NCBI RefSeq assembly: GCF_015356865.1
Contig: NZ_JAAFZA010000048.1
Location: 1-55,600, forward strand
DNA length: 55,600 nucleotides
From: Catenulispora pinisilvae
Lineage (GTDB): Bacteria > Actinomycetota > Actinomycetes > Streptomycetales > Catenulisporaceae
Direction of reading: 5' to 3'
Every line of letters begins with the position of its first letter. Position 1 is the first letter of the stretch. A program made the translations under genes and the position numbers. The notes under the pieces were generated by a model. It searched no databases. It was not told the DNA's origin and saw only the letters and a list, made by a program, of their open reading frames with translations. Shown piece after piece: positions 42,388 through 50,616 of this stretch.

Positions 42388-44337
42388 TCACTTGGTGTAG
42401 TACCAGAACTCAGGCTCGAAGCCCTGGAACGCGTCCTGCCCGGAGTCGTGGAAGTTGCTCGCCACGGCCCACGGCCAGATCTGGTCCATCATGAAGATCA
42501 GCGGCAGCGAGATGCCGGCCGCGTAGGACTCGTAGTCGTACCAGGCCTGCGGGTCGCTGCTCTTGATCGTGCCGGCCACCTTGGAGTCGAACGTCGGGTC
42601 GGAGAACCCGAAGATGTTCGAGCCGGCGCCGGTGGTCAGGAGCGAGTCGGTGGTCGGCAGCAGGGAGAAGACCCAACCGCCGTACAGGATCGCGTCCCAG
42701 TTGCAACCGGCCGGGGCGCTCGGGGAGCACCCGACCAGCTCACCGGACAGGGTGTTCTGGGTCTTGGTCACCGTGTTGACCGCGATACCGGCACCGGCCG
42801 CGGCCTGCTTGTAGGCGGCCAGCATGGTGTCCATGGCCGGGTGCGCCGACGGGTACTCCAGGGTGAACTCGGCCTTGTCGCCGGCCTTGATGCCCGCACC
42901 GCACTGGTTGGCGCCGGTACCCGGGCTCGTGCAGGTCGCCGGGGTGGTCGAGACGTCCCAGCCGTGCTGCTGCATCAGGGTCTTGGCCTCAGCCGGGTCG
43001 TACTTGGCCGAGGCGGCCTTGGCCGCCGGGGACAGCGGGTTGCCGTCCGGGTAGCCCGGCACGATGCCCGTCGTCGGGTAGCCCCAGCCCTTGTACGGAC
43101 CGTTGATCGCGCTCTGCTGGTCCATCTCGTCCTGCAGGGCCTTGGTGAAGTACGACTGCTTGAACAGGTTGCCGTGGGCCTTGGAGCCGTCGTTCACCTG
43201 GTAGTAGTCGATCGAGTCGAGCAGCGAGCCCTTCTCCACGTTGTACCCGGCCGAGGCCAGCGGGTTGCCGGCCTGCAGGTCGCTGCCGTTGTAGGGCGGG
43301 GTGTCGGCGTTCGGGAACACCCCGATCTGCAGCGCGTTGGCCCCGGTGGAGCCGGCCTTCAGGGCCGTCCACTCCGCGTCCTGGCTCTGGAACGGGACGA
43401 AGTTGACCTGGTCCAGGTACGGCTTGTGCTCACCGGTGAACTTGGTGTTCGGCGTGATGGAGAAGCCGCCGGAGGTGGCGTTGAAGTCCTTCAGGGACCA
43501 CGGGCCGTCGCTGATCTGCCACAACGGGTTGGTGGCGAAGGACTTGACGTCCTTGCCGGCCGTGTTCAGGTACTTGAACACCGCGTCACAGTCGGCCTGC
43601 AGCGTCGGCGAGGTCAAGGTGTCCGTCGAGCACTTGCCCTTGGTGCCCTTGGCGTCGGTGACGTCCCAGGCCAGCGGCATCGGCGTGACCGTCGACAGCG
43701 CGTTGCCGACGATGTATTCCTGGTTGTACTTCTGGTCGAACGTGATGCTGATGCTGGAGTCGGTGGCCGTGGTCGACTTGATGTTGTCCGGCAGGTAGTT
43801 CACGCCGGCGGCCTGGTTCGGCGGGCTGTAGTAGCCCGACGCGCCCGCCTGGCCCGGCTTGCCCTCCTCGGACTTCAGCATGTTCAGCCAGAACTGCACG
43901 TCCTGACCGGTGACCTTCTCACCGTTGCTCCAGCCCCAGGTGGACTTCATGGGGATGGTGATGGTCAGGCCGTCCGAGCTCCAGGTCGGCTGGTCGGCCG
44001 GACCCATGTCGTAGTTGACGGCCAGCTTGTCGTTCAGACCGACGAAGTACAGCGGACGGTAGAAGTAGTACTGGAACTGGCCGGCGTTCTGGGTGCTCAG
44101 CTGGTCGCTGGTCATGAACGGCCAGATCGCGGTCGGGCTCGACCCGGGCGGCCACTCGGCGACGTTCGCGGTACCTCCCTGCTTGGCCGGAGCCGAGGAA
44201 CTGCTCGCGGTCGAGACCGGGTTGGTCGCGTTGTTGTTGCCGCCGCTCTTCTTCGAGCTGCCGCATGCCGCGGCCGACGCGAGGACGGCGAGTACCCCCG
44301 CCATCGCCACGATTTTTCGGGTATTTCTGACGGCCAT
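42388..44337 (-). CDS. Family 5 (peptide-type) lipoprotein substrate-binding protein, second system
   Basis: A 649-aa lipoprotein: signal helix, lipobox SAAAC (C25), Ser/Asn linker, then a SBP_bac_5 fold with WGWSNGEKVTGQDVQFWLNML, LDQVNFVPFQSQDAEWTALKAGSTGAN and a C-terminal GFEPEFWYY. Six further Cys occur in the mature part (for example GKCSTDTLTSPTLQADCDAV), suggesting disulphides. Longer than the first system's protein (575 aa) and clearly divergent, so a different ligand is likely. It is first in its operon (A, B, C, DF). GGAGGG six bases upstream supports ATG at 44337. Confidence 0.94.
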   Translation of the reverse strand: MAVRNTRKIVAMAGVLAVLASAAACGSSKKSGGNNNATNPVSTASSSSAPAKQGGTANVAEWPPGSSPTAIWPFMTSDQLSTQNAGQFQYYFYRPLYFVGLNDKLAVNYDMGPADQPTWSSDGLTITIPMKSTWGWSNGEKVTGQDVQFWLNMLKSEEGKPGQAGASGYYSPPNQAAGVNYLPDNIKSTTATDSSISITFDQKYNQEYIVGNALSTVTPMPLAWDVTDAKGTKGKCSTDTLTSPTLQADCDAVFKYLNTAGKDVKSFATNPLWQISDGPWSLKDFNATSGGFSITPNTKFTGEHKPYLDQVNFVPFQSQDAEWTALKAGSTGANALQIGVFPNADTPPYNGSDLQAGNPLASAGYNVEKGSLLDSIDYYQVNDGSKAHGNLFKQSYFTKALQDEMDQQSAINGPYKGWGYPTTGIVPGYPDGNPLSPAAKAASAKYDPAEAKTLMQQHGWDVSTTPATCTSPGTGANQCGAGIKAGDKAEFTLEYPSAHPAMDTMLAAYKQAAAGAGIAVNTVTKTQNTLSGELVGCSPSAPAGCNWDAILYGGWVFSLLPTTDSLLTTGAGSNIFGFSDPTFDSKVAGTIKSSDPQAWYDYESYAAGISLPLIFMMDQIWPWAVASNFHDSGQDAFQGFEPEFWYYTK

Positions 44338-44516
44338 CAAGAGCCCTCCCCTTCGACGGAGCCGGCTCGGTGTGTGGATCCGGGCCGGTCGCGGTTGTGA
44401 GCGCAGCCGAGGGGCACGTAAGACAGGCAGTGGCGCCGAGGGTGGCTCACGACCACTCCTGCATACAGTGGCCCAACAAAGGGGGAAAAGCGATCACGGA
44501 TCGGCAACAAAATCGA

Positions 44517-44522
44517 TGTCAA
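44517..44522 (-). promoter_or_regulatory. Possible -35 element for the second peptide operon
   Basis: A perfect TTGACA occurs on the minus strand about 180 bases before the binding-protein start. The expected -10 position at 17-18 bp (CCGTGAT) is poor, so this is a weak call; an activator-dependent promoter would fit. Confidence 0.3.
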
Positions 44523-44701
44523 AAGACCTACAGACCTGCTACGGACGCCCGCCGGGAAGAATTAACAAGATCGACACTGAGCGGTTCCCGATCTTGGCAT
44601 TTCAAGATCTTTTATCTGTCGCCGCAGGTAAACCGGCGGTGTGAGCCACACCCTGGATATCCACCCATTACCAATGCGGAGAACCGGGCCGCAAGATCGT
44701 A

Positions 44702-44763
44702 CGAACCCCCGCAACCCCCGCACCGGGCCCGGCAAGGGTTCGGCAAGGGGATGCGGGGGTTCG
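44702..44763. repeat. 12-bp inverted repeat with long loop
   Basis: CGAACCCCCGCA (44702-44713) is the exact complement of TGCGGGGGTTCG (44752-44763), with a 38-nt loop containing a second small GC hairpin. It may be part of the terminator array downstream of hemB. Confidence 0.5.
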
Positions 44764-44768
44764 TTGGA

Positions 44769-44792
44769 GGGGATGTCCCGCAGGACGTCCCC
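44769..44792 (-). terminator. Hairpin downstream of hemB
   Basis: GGGGATGTCC and GGACGTCCCC pair over 10 bp (one G-U wobble) around CGCA, about 50 bp beyond the hemB stop on the minus strand. Likely transcription end of the haem operon. Confidence 0.5.
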
Positions 44793-44796
44793 ATTT

Positions 44797-44826
44797 AAAC
44801 CAGCTGACGCTCAAACCAGCTGACGC
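44797..44826. repeat. Two direct copies of a 14-bp sequence
   Basis: AAACCAGCTGACGC occurs at 44797-44810 and 44813-44826, a 16-bp period, just beyond the hemB stop. The CAGCTG core is palindromic. Function unknown. Confidence 0.8.
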
Positions 44827-44842
44827 CCCAGGAATCAATCGT

Positions 44843-45814
44843 CTAGAGCATGCGCGCAGCTTCCACGGCCCAGTAGGTCAGCACCGAGGTGGCACCCGCC
44901 CGGCGCACCGAGGTCAGCGTCTCCATGATGGTCCGCTCCCGGTCCAGCCAGCCGTTGGCGGCCGCGGCCTCGACCATCGCGTACTCGCCGGACACCTGGT
45001 AGGCGACGACCGGCACCTCGACCATGTCCGCCACCTGACGGACGATGTCCAGATAGGACAGTGCGGGCTTGACCATGATCATATCCGCGCCCTCCTCGAC
45101 ATCGAGGCGCACTTCGCGTAGGGATTCCCGGGTATTGGCGGGATTCTCCTGATACGCGCTCCGATCACCCTTCAGGCTGGACTCCACGGCGTCCCGGAAC
45201 GGGCCGAAGAAGGCGCTGGCGTATTTCGCGGAATAGGCGAGGATCGAGGTGTCCTGCCGGCCCGCTTCGTCCAGTGCGCGCCGGATCACGGCGACCTGTC
45301 CGTCCATCATCCCGCTCGGGGCGACCATATGGGCGCCGGCCTCGGCCTGCCGGATGCCCATTTCCGCATAAAGTTCCAAAGTGGCGTCGTTGTCCACGGT
45401 GCCATCGTCACGAATGACCCCGCAATGCCCGTGATCGGTGAATTCGTCCAGGCACAGATCCGACATGATCACGATGTCGTCGCCGACTTCGTCGCGGACT
45501 TCGGCGATGACCCGTTGCAGGATCCCGTCGGGGGCGAGGCCGGCCGAGCCGCGCGCGTCCTTCTCCGCCGGGATGGCGAAGAGCATCAGGCCGCCCAGCC
45601 CCTCGGCGACCGCCTCGGCGGCGGCCTTCCGCACCGAGCCCAGGGTGTGCTGCAGGACGCCGGGCATCGACGCGATCGGCGTCGGATCGCTCACCGTCTC
45701 CTTGACGAACAGCGGAAGGACGAAGTCAGCGGGGTGCAGACGGGTCTCGGCGGCGAGGCGGCGCATGGCCGGCGTGGTGCGGAGGCGGCGCGGGCGGTCC
45801 AGCGGAAAGCTCAT
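44843..45814 (-). CDS. hemB: Porphobilinogen synthase (delta-aminolevulinic acid dehydratase)
   Basis: A 323-aa cytoplasmic enzyme that condenses two 5-aminolevulinate molecules to porphobilinogen. The Schiff-base Lys is in MIMVKPAL (K249) and the second active-site Lys in AYSAKYAS (K197). The metal segment reads MSDLCLDEFTDHGHCG (C121, D123, C131), a mixed form in which one of the three Zn-site Cys is Asp, so metal dependence may differ from the Zn enzymes. Length is standard. It is the last gene of the leftward rex-hem block, 214 bp after the DUF5709 gene. No clear ribosome site precedes the ATG. Confidence 0.96.
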   Translation of the reverse strand: MSFPLDRPRRLRTTPAMRRLAAETRLHPADFVLPLFVKETVSDPTPIASMPGVLQHTLGSVRKAAAEAVAEGLGGLMLFAIPAEKDARGSAGLAPDGILQRVIAEVRDEVGDDIVIMSDLCLDEFTDHGHCGVIRDDGTVDNDATLELYAEMGIRQAEAGAHMVAPSGMMDGQVAVIRRALDEAGRQDTSILAYSAKYASAFFGPFRDAVESSLKGDRSAYQENPANTRESLREVRLDVEEGADMIMVKPALSYLDIVRQVADMVEVPVVAYQVSGEYAMVEAAAANGWLDRERTIMETLTSVRRAGATSVLTYWAVEAARML

Positions 45815-46028
45815 ACATTTGAGGGTACTCGCGGTTTTTGGGCTGTGAGACGTGCCCTGTACGGGCCCGGTCCCGGATCACGGGACCACGGCTTCGCTGG
45901 TGTTCAATGTGTCACATACACCGCGCCACATCCATCGCGGGTACCGCACAGATCGACTCTGCCACCGCTCAATCGGCTCGGCCACAGCTCATAAGAACCC
46001 AGTTCATCAGAGCTCAGCTCATCAGAGA

Positions 46029-46487
46029 TCAGTCGATCGCGTCGTCGTATTCCTCGTCCAGTTCCTCATCGTCGACCACGTGCATGGCGGCCTCCTCGGC
46101 CGAGGCCGCACCGCCGTCGATGCCGACGTCCTGCGCTGACAGATCGGAGTTGCCCCCGGAGTGCGCGCCCTCGTCCGGCGCCACCAGCCGGCCGGACCGC
46201 CGGCCGCCGACCTGATCGCCCATCAGCTCGCCGTCGGCTCCGGCGTGGTCGCCGATACCGTCCCAGTCCGCCGGCGGGCCGTCGTCGTCCGGCGTCTCCT
46301 CGGCCAGCCGCTCGTCCATGGTCTCCGGATCGCGCAGCGCCATCGGCCGCTCCGGCGGCGAGTAGCCGGTGTCCAGGTCGTCGGGCCCGGAGACCAGCGT
46401 GTCGGAGCCGTCCAACTGCTCCAGCGGGTCCTGGGCATCCGGATCCGGCTGCGGAAGGTAGACGTCGTCCGCGAAGCCACTGCTCAT
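46029..46487 (-). CDS. DUF5709-family acidic protein
   Basis: A 152-aa very acidic cytoplasmic protein. Conserved strings are DDVYLP, GYSPPERP, ETMDERLAEE, RRSGRLVAPDEGAHS and AQDVGIDGGAASAEEAAMHVVDD, which I recognise from the actinobacterial DUF5709 family. No function is known to me. It lies between hemD (57 bp) and hemB (214 bp) on the same strand, and the gene appears to accompany the haem cluster in other actinomycetes. Confidence 0.88.
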   Translation of the reverse strand: MSSGFADDVYLPQPDPDAQDPLEQLDGSDTLVSGPDDLDTGYSPPERPMALRDPETMDERLAEETPDDDGPPADWDGIGDHAGADGELMGDQVGGRRSGRLVAPDEGAHSGGNSDLSAQDVGIDGGAASAEEAAMHVVDDEELDEEYDDAID

Positions 46488-46544
46488 AGCGACTACCTGA
46501 CCACTTCTGCCCTAGCGGCGCAACTCATCGCCCCGGCAGCGGCC

Positions 46545-48311
46545 TCAGCGCGCCGAGCGGCGGCGTCCCCCGGGCCGGCGCTCGGAGGGGCGATACAACG
46601 GCTCCCCGGCGGTCAGTGCGGAGACCCGGCGGGTCTCGCCGAACGCCGCGAGCGCGTCGGCCAGCGCGGTCACCGACGCCGACGGCGCCATGACGTCCAC
46701 GCGCAGGCCGTGCTCCTCGGCGGTCTTGGCGGTCTGCGGGCCGATGCACGCGATCACCGTGGCCGCGTGCGGCTTGCCGGCGATGCCGACCAGATTGCGG
46801 ACCGTGGAGGAGGAGGTGAACAGGACCGCGTCGAAGCCGCCGCCCTTGATCGCCTCGCGGACCTCGGCCGGCGGCGGCGCGGCGCGCACCGTCCGGTAGG
46901 CGGTGACGTCGTCGACCTCCCAGCCCAGCTCGATCAGCCCGGCGATCAGGGTGTCGGTGGCGATGTCGGCGCGCGGCAGGAAGACCCGCTCGATCGGGTC
47001 GAAGACCGGGTCGTAGGCCGGGAAGTCCTCCAGCAGCCCGGCCGCCGACTGCTCGCCGGAGGGCACCAGGTCCGGCTGGACGCCGAAGGCGACCAGGGCG
47101 GCCGCCGTCTGCTCGCCGACCGCCGCGACCTTTATCCCGGCGAACGCCCGGGCGTCCAGGCCGTACTCCTCGAACTTCTCGCGGATCGCCTTCACAGCGT
47201 TCTGCGACGTGAAGGCCACCCACTCGTAGCGGCCGGTGACCAGTCCCTTGACCGCGCGCTCCATCTGCTGCGGGGTGCGGGGCGGCTCCACGGCGATGGT
47301 CGGCACCTCGTGCGAGACCGCACCGTAGGTGCGCAGCCGGTCGGACAGCCCCTCGGCCTGCTCCTTGGTGCGCGGCACCAGGACCTTCCAGCCGAACAGC
47401 GGCTTGGTCTCATACCAGGACAGCGAGGCCCGGTCGGACACCGCGGCGCCGACCACCACGACCACCTCGCCGCCGGCCGCGATCAGCGCGGAGGCCTCGA
47501 TCGCGACCCGGGCCAGGGTGGAGACCACGGTGCGCTGGGTGGTCATCGAGCCGTCGGCGGTCACCGCGACCTGGGTGGTGGCCTTGGCCAGCCCGGTGGC
47601 CGCCAGCGCGGCCGCGGCCGACTCCAGCAGGTGCGCGGGGCCGACCATGACCAGGGTCTCGTGCGCGCCGAGCGGGCCGGCGCCGGGCTTGCCGGCGGAG
47701 TCGGCGACGTCGGCCAGGGAGCGGATGCGCACCCCGCCCTGCCCCGACGAGCGGCCCAGCGGGATGCCCGCGTACAGCGGCACCGCGGTCGAGACCGCGA
47801 CGCCGGGGACGATCTCGTAGACCACACCGGCCTTGGCGCACAGCGCGGCCTCGGCCGCGACCACGCCGGACAGGCCCGGGTCGCCGGAGGTCAGCCGCAC
47901 CACGCGGCGCCCGGCCGCGACCTCGGCCAGCAGGTTCTTCATCCGCGAGGCCGGGGTCAGGGAGACGGTCGCGTCGCCCAGTTCTCCCAGCTCCCCGCGC
48001 TCGCTCTCCACCACCGACACCAACGTGGCGTCCGGGTTGAGGTGCTGGCCCAGCCGCTCCAGCAGCCCGGCCTCGGCGGCGACCACGTCAGCACCCTGCA
48101 ACAAGGCGACCGCGCGCACGGTCAGCAGCTCCGGATCACCGGGGCCGGCGCCGACGAAGGCCAGCAACGCCGTCGTCGCACAGGAATCGAGCGCAGAGGC
48201 CGAACCTCGCTGAGTAGTCGTCACCATGCCTGCCTCACCCCCACCGTCCGTCGTCCGGGCGCCGCCTCCGGCGCCCTCCAGCAGTTCCAGCCCCGTCAAG
48301 ATCTCCGTCAT
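46545..48311 (-). CDS. hemD: Fused uroporphyrinogen-III C-methyltransferase / uroporphyrinogen-III synthase
   Basis: A 588-aa bifunctional protein. After a ~45-residue lead, the N-terminal tetrapyrrole methylase domain has FVGAGPGDPELLTVRA and VRLTSGDPGLSG (SAM-binding). The C-terminal HemD domain (about 305-570) has VLVPRTKEQAEGLSDRL, WVAFTSQNAVKAI, VAAVGEQTAAAL and VLFTSSSTVRNL. HemD closes hydroxymethylbilane to uroporphyrinogen III, and the methylase directs it to precorrin-2 for sirohaem or cobalamin. The fusion thus sits at the haem/corrin branch. Start overlaps the hemC stop (ATGA). The methylase half lacks some strings of classical SUMT, so its activity is less certain. Confidence 0.94.
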   Translation of the reverse strand: MTEILTGLELLEGAGGGARTTDGGGEAGMVTTTQRGSASALDSCATTALLAFVGAGPGDPELLTVRAVALLQGADVVAAEAGLLERLGQHLNPDATLVSVVESERGELGELGDATVSLTPASRMKNLLAEVAAGRRVVRLTSGDPGLSGVVAAEAALCAKAGVVYEIVPGVAVSTAVPLYAGIPLGRSSGQGGVRIRSLADVADSAGKPGAGPLGAHETLVMVGPAHLLESAAAALAATGLAKATTQVAVTADGSMTTQRTVVSTLARVAIEASALIAAGGEVVVVVGAAVSDRASLSWYETKPLFGWKVLVPRTKEQAEGLSDRLRTYGAVSHEVPTIAVEPPRTPQQMERAVKGLVTGRYEWVAFTSQNAVKAIREKFEEYGLDARAFAGIKVAAVGEQTAAALVAFGVQPDLVPSGEQSAAGLLEDFPAYDPVFDPIERVFLPRADIATDTLIAGLIELGWEVDDVTAYRTVRAAPPPAEVREAIKGGGFDAVLFTSSSTVRNLVGIAGKPHAATVIACIGPQTAKTAEEHGLRVDVMAPSASVTALADALAAFGETRRVSALTAGEPLYRPSERRPGGRRRSAR

Positions 48312-49297
48312 TGCCCGGCCTCCACGATCTGTGCCGACGCCATAATCTGTGCCGACGCCATAATCTCGGCCGCGCCCTCGGCGAGCAGTCCTTCGGCCAC
48401 CCGCCGTCCGAGCCCTTCGGCGTCGCCGACCGTACCGGTCGCGGAAAGCCGCAGGCCGCGGGACCCCGTGACGGTAGCAACCACCCCGGTCAACGACAAA
48501 ACGTTGTCATCCAAGGCGACCGCGTGGCCACCCACCGGAGCCGAACACCCGGCTTCCAGGACCGCCAGCATGGTGCGCTCGGCGACCACCGCGGCCCGGG
48601 TGAGCCGGTGGTCCAGGACGGCCAGCAGGCCGACCAGGTCGGCGTCGCGGCACTCCACCGCCAGGGCGCCCTGCCCCGGCGAGGGCAGCATGATCTCCGG
48701 GTCCAGGACCTCGGTCGCCTCCTCGTCGCGGCCCAGCCGCTGCAATCCGGCGAACGCCACCAGCACCGCGTCCAGCCGGCCCGAGCGCACGAAGTTCACC
48801 CGGGTGTCGACGTTGCCGCGGATCGGCACGACCTCCAGGTCCGGCCGGATCATCTTCAGCAACGCCATCCGGCGCGCCGCACCGGTGCCGACCCGCGCGC
48901 CGGCCGGCAGATCGGCCAGTTTCAGGCCGTCCCGGGCCACCAGCGCGTCGTTCACCGCCGCGCGCTCGCTCACCGCCGCCAGGTGCAGGCCCTCCGGCGC
49001 CGCGGTCGGCAGGTCCTTCAACGAGTGCACCGCGAAGTCGATCTCACCGGCGTACAGCGCGTCCCGCAGGGCGTTGACGAACACCCCGGTGCCGCCGATC
49101 ACCGACAGCGACTCACGGGAGGTGTCGCCGTACGTGGTGACGTGGACGAGTTCCACGGGCCGGCCGGTGGCCGCGGTCAGGGCTCTGGCCATCATCCCGG
49201 ACTGGGCCAGGGCCAGAGCGCTGGCCCGGGTGCCCAGCCGTAAAGCCCGTTCCGGGCCTGGCGCAGGCGGTCCGGAATCCTCCGGAGGAGCGCTCAT
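48308..49297 (-). CDS. hemC: Porphobilinogen deaminase (hydroxymethylbilane synthase)
   Basis: A 329-aa cytoplasmic enzyme that polymerises four porphobilinogens. It has LRLGTRASALALAQS, HSLKDLPT with catalytic Asp D95, substrate-binding VGTGAARRMALL and VPIRGNVDTRV, and the dipyrromethane-cofactor Cys C251 in LEAGCSAPVGG. In place of HSLKD, many enzymes have the same, so the active site looks complete. The C-terminus carries a recent in-frame duplication (IMASAQ twice) from an 18-bp DNA repeat. Start overlaps the hemA stop (ATGA). Confidence 0.96.
   Translation of the reverse strand: MSAPPEDSGPPAPGPERALRLGTRASALALAQSGMMARALTAATGRPVELVHVTTYGDTSRESLSVIGGTGVFVNALRDALYAGEIDFAVHSLKDLPTAAPEGLHLAAVSERAAVNDALVARDGLKLADLPAGARVGTGAARRMALLKMIRPDLEVVPIRGNVDTRVNFVRSGRLDAVLVAFAGLQRLGRDEEATEVLDPEIMLPSPGQGALAVECRDADLVGLLAVLDHRLTRAAVVAERTMLAVLEAGCSAPVGGHAVALDDNVLSLTGVVATVTGSRGLRLSATGTVGDAEGLGRRVAEGLLAEGAAEIMASAQIMASAQIVEAGQ
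48327..48362. repeat. 18-bp tandem duplication at the hemC 3' end
   Basis: ATCTGTGCCGACGCCATA occurs twice without a break, followed by a partial third (ATCTCGGCCG). In the leftward frame it encodes IMASAQ twice near the hemC C-terminus. Confidence 0.9.
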
Positions 49298-50616
49298 GCT
49301 GACACCTCATTCGTCGTGCCCGCGGCGTTGGCCGCGCTGACGGCCTCCACCGAGGCCGGATCGAGGCCGAAGAGCTCACGCAGCGCCTCGGCGTAGGAGG
49401 ACCCGCCGGGAGCGCCGGCGAGTTGTTTCACGCGCACCGTGGGCACGTGAAGAAGCTTGTCGACCACGCGGCGCACGGTCTGCTCGACCTCGGCGCGGTC
49501 CTTGTCGCTAAGCCCGGGGGTCTTGCCCCGCAGCCGGTCCAGTTCGGCCCGGACCACGTCGGCGGCCATCACCCGCAGCGCGGCGACGGTCGGTGCGACG
49601 GCCTCCGCGCGCTGCGCGGCGGCGTAGGCCTCGACCTCGCCGAGCACCAGGTCACGGACCGCAGCTATCTCCTGTGCGGCGCCGGCGGCCTGCGCGCTGC
49701 CGTCCTCGGCGACCCGTTCCAGGTCCACGACGTGCACGCCGGCCAGTTCCCGGACCGCCGGGTCGACGTCGCGCGGCAGCGCCAGGTCGACCAGAGCGAT
49801 CGGGTGGCTGTGCGCGGCCCGGTTCAGCATCTCGCCGGTGATCACGTAGCCCGGCGCGCCGGTGCAGGCGACCACGAGGTCGGCCTCCCCCAGCGCCGGA
49901 ACGATCTCAGAGATGGGCACCGCGACCCCGCCGTACTGGGTCGCCAAGTGCTCAGCGCGTTCCTGGGTCCGATTCGCCACGACCATATGACGGACCCCGG
50001 CCCGATTCAGTGACGCGGCGGCCAGCGCGGCCATCGAGCCGGCACCGATGATCAGCACCCGGAGATCGTTCGGGCCCTGGACGCCGAGCGCCTGGTAGGC
50101 CGCGTCCAGCGCGACCGACACCACCGACTGCCCGGCCCGGTCCAGGCCGGTCTCGCTGTGCGCGCGCTTGCCGACCCGCAGCGCCTGCTGCATCGCGTCG
50201 TTCAGCGCTCGCCCGGCGGTGCCGTGCTCCTGCGCGGCGGCCAGGGCGGTGCGGATCTGGCCGAGGATCTGCGGCTCGCCGACCACCATCGAGTCCAGGC
50301 CGCAGGCCACGGTGAACAGGTGCTGCACCGCGCGGCCGTCGTAGTGCACGTACAAGTGCTGGGTCAGCTCGGCCGGCTCGACGCCGGTGTGCACCGACAG
50401 CAGTTCGGTGATCTCGGTCACGGCGGCGTGGAACTTCTCGACGCCGGCGTAGACCTCGATGCGGTTGCAGGTGGCCAGGGCCGCGGCCTCGTGCACGTTC
50501 TGGGACGCGGCGAGGTCGGCCAGCAGTTTGCCGGTGCGCTCGGTACTCAGGGCCGCGCGCTCCAGGAGCGCGTGGGGGGCGGACCGGTGGGACAGTCCTA
50601 CGGCTAGAAGGCTCAC
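49294..50616 (-). CDS. hemA: Glutamyl-tRNA reductase
   Basis: A 440-aa cytoplasmic enzyme, first committed step of C5-pathway tetrapyrrole synthesis (glutamyl-tRNA to glutamate-1-semialdehyde). Catalytic Cys C50 in LATCNRIEVY. Substrate domain strings are GLDSMVVGEPQILGQIR and ALRVGKRAHSETG. NADPH domain VLIIGAGSMAALAAASL and the C-terminal dimerisation helix VEQTVRRVVDKLLHVPTVRVKQL follow. GTG start overlaps the rex stop (GTGA); the open frame upstream of it is shadow of rex. hemL is not in this window. Confidence 0.96.
   Translation of the reverse strand: MSLLAVGLSHRSAPHALLERAALSTERTGKLLADLAASQNVHEAAALATCNRIEVYAGVEKFHAAVTEITELLSVHTGVEPAELTQHLYVHYDGRAVQHLFTVACGLDSMVVGEPQILGQIRTALAAAQEHGTAGRALNDAMQQALRVGKRAHSETGLDRAGQSVVSVALDAAYQALGVQGPNDLRVLIIGAGSMAALAAASLNRAGVRHMVVANRTQERAEHLATQYGGVAVPISEIVPALGEADLVVACTGAPGYVITGEMLNRAAHSHPIALVDLALPRDVDPAVRELAGVHVVDLERVAEDGSAQAAGAAQEIAAVRDLVLGEVEAYAAAQRAEAVAPTVAALRVMAADVVRAELDRLRGKTPGLSDKDRAEVEQTVRRVVDKLLHVPTVRVKQLAGAPGGSSYAEALRELFGLDPASVEAVSAANAAGTTNEVSA

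Larger units (their letters stand above)
44338..44842. other. Gene-free region upstream of the second peptide operon
   Basis: 505 bp without a credible gene; frames here lack ribosome sites and GC3 bias. The right half is AT-richer (44510-44640), as expected for promoters. It holds a possible leftward promoter, a 12-bp long-range stem, a 10-bp hairpin near the hemB 3' end and a 16-bp-period direct repeat. Confidence 0.6.

Noticed and set aside
46161-49340. 1059-codon rightward frame across the hem genes
   Set aside because: Antisense to hemD and hemC, which have complete catalytic motifs; no domain or start signal of its own.
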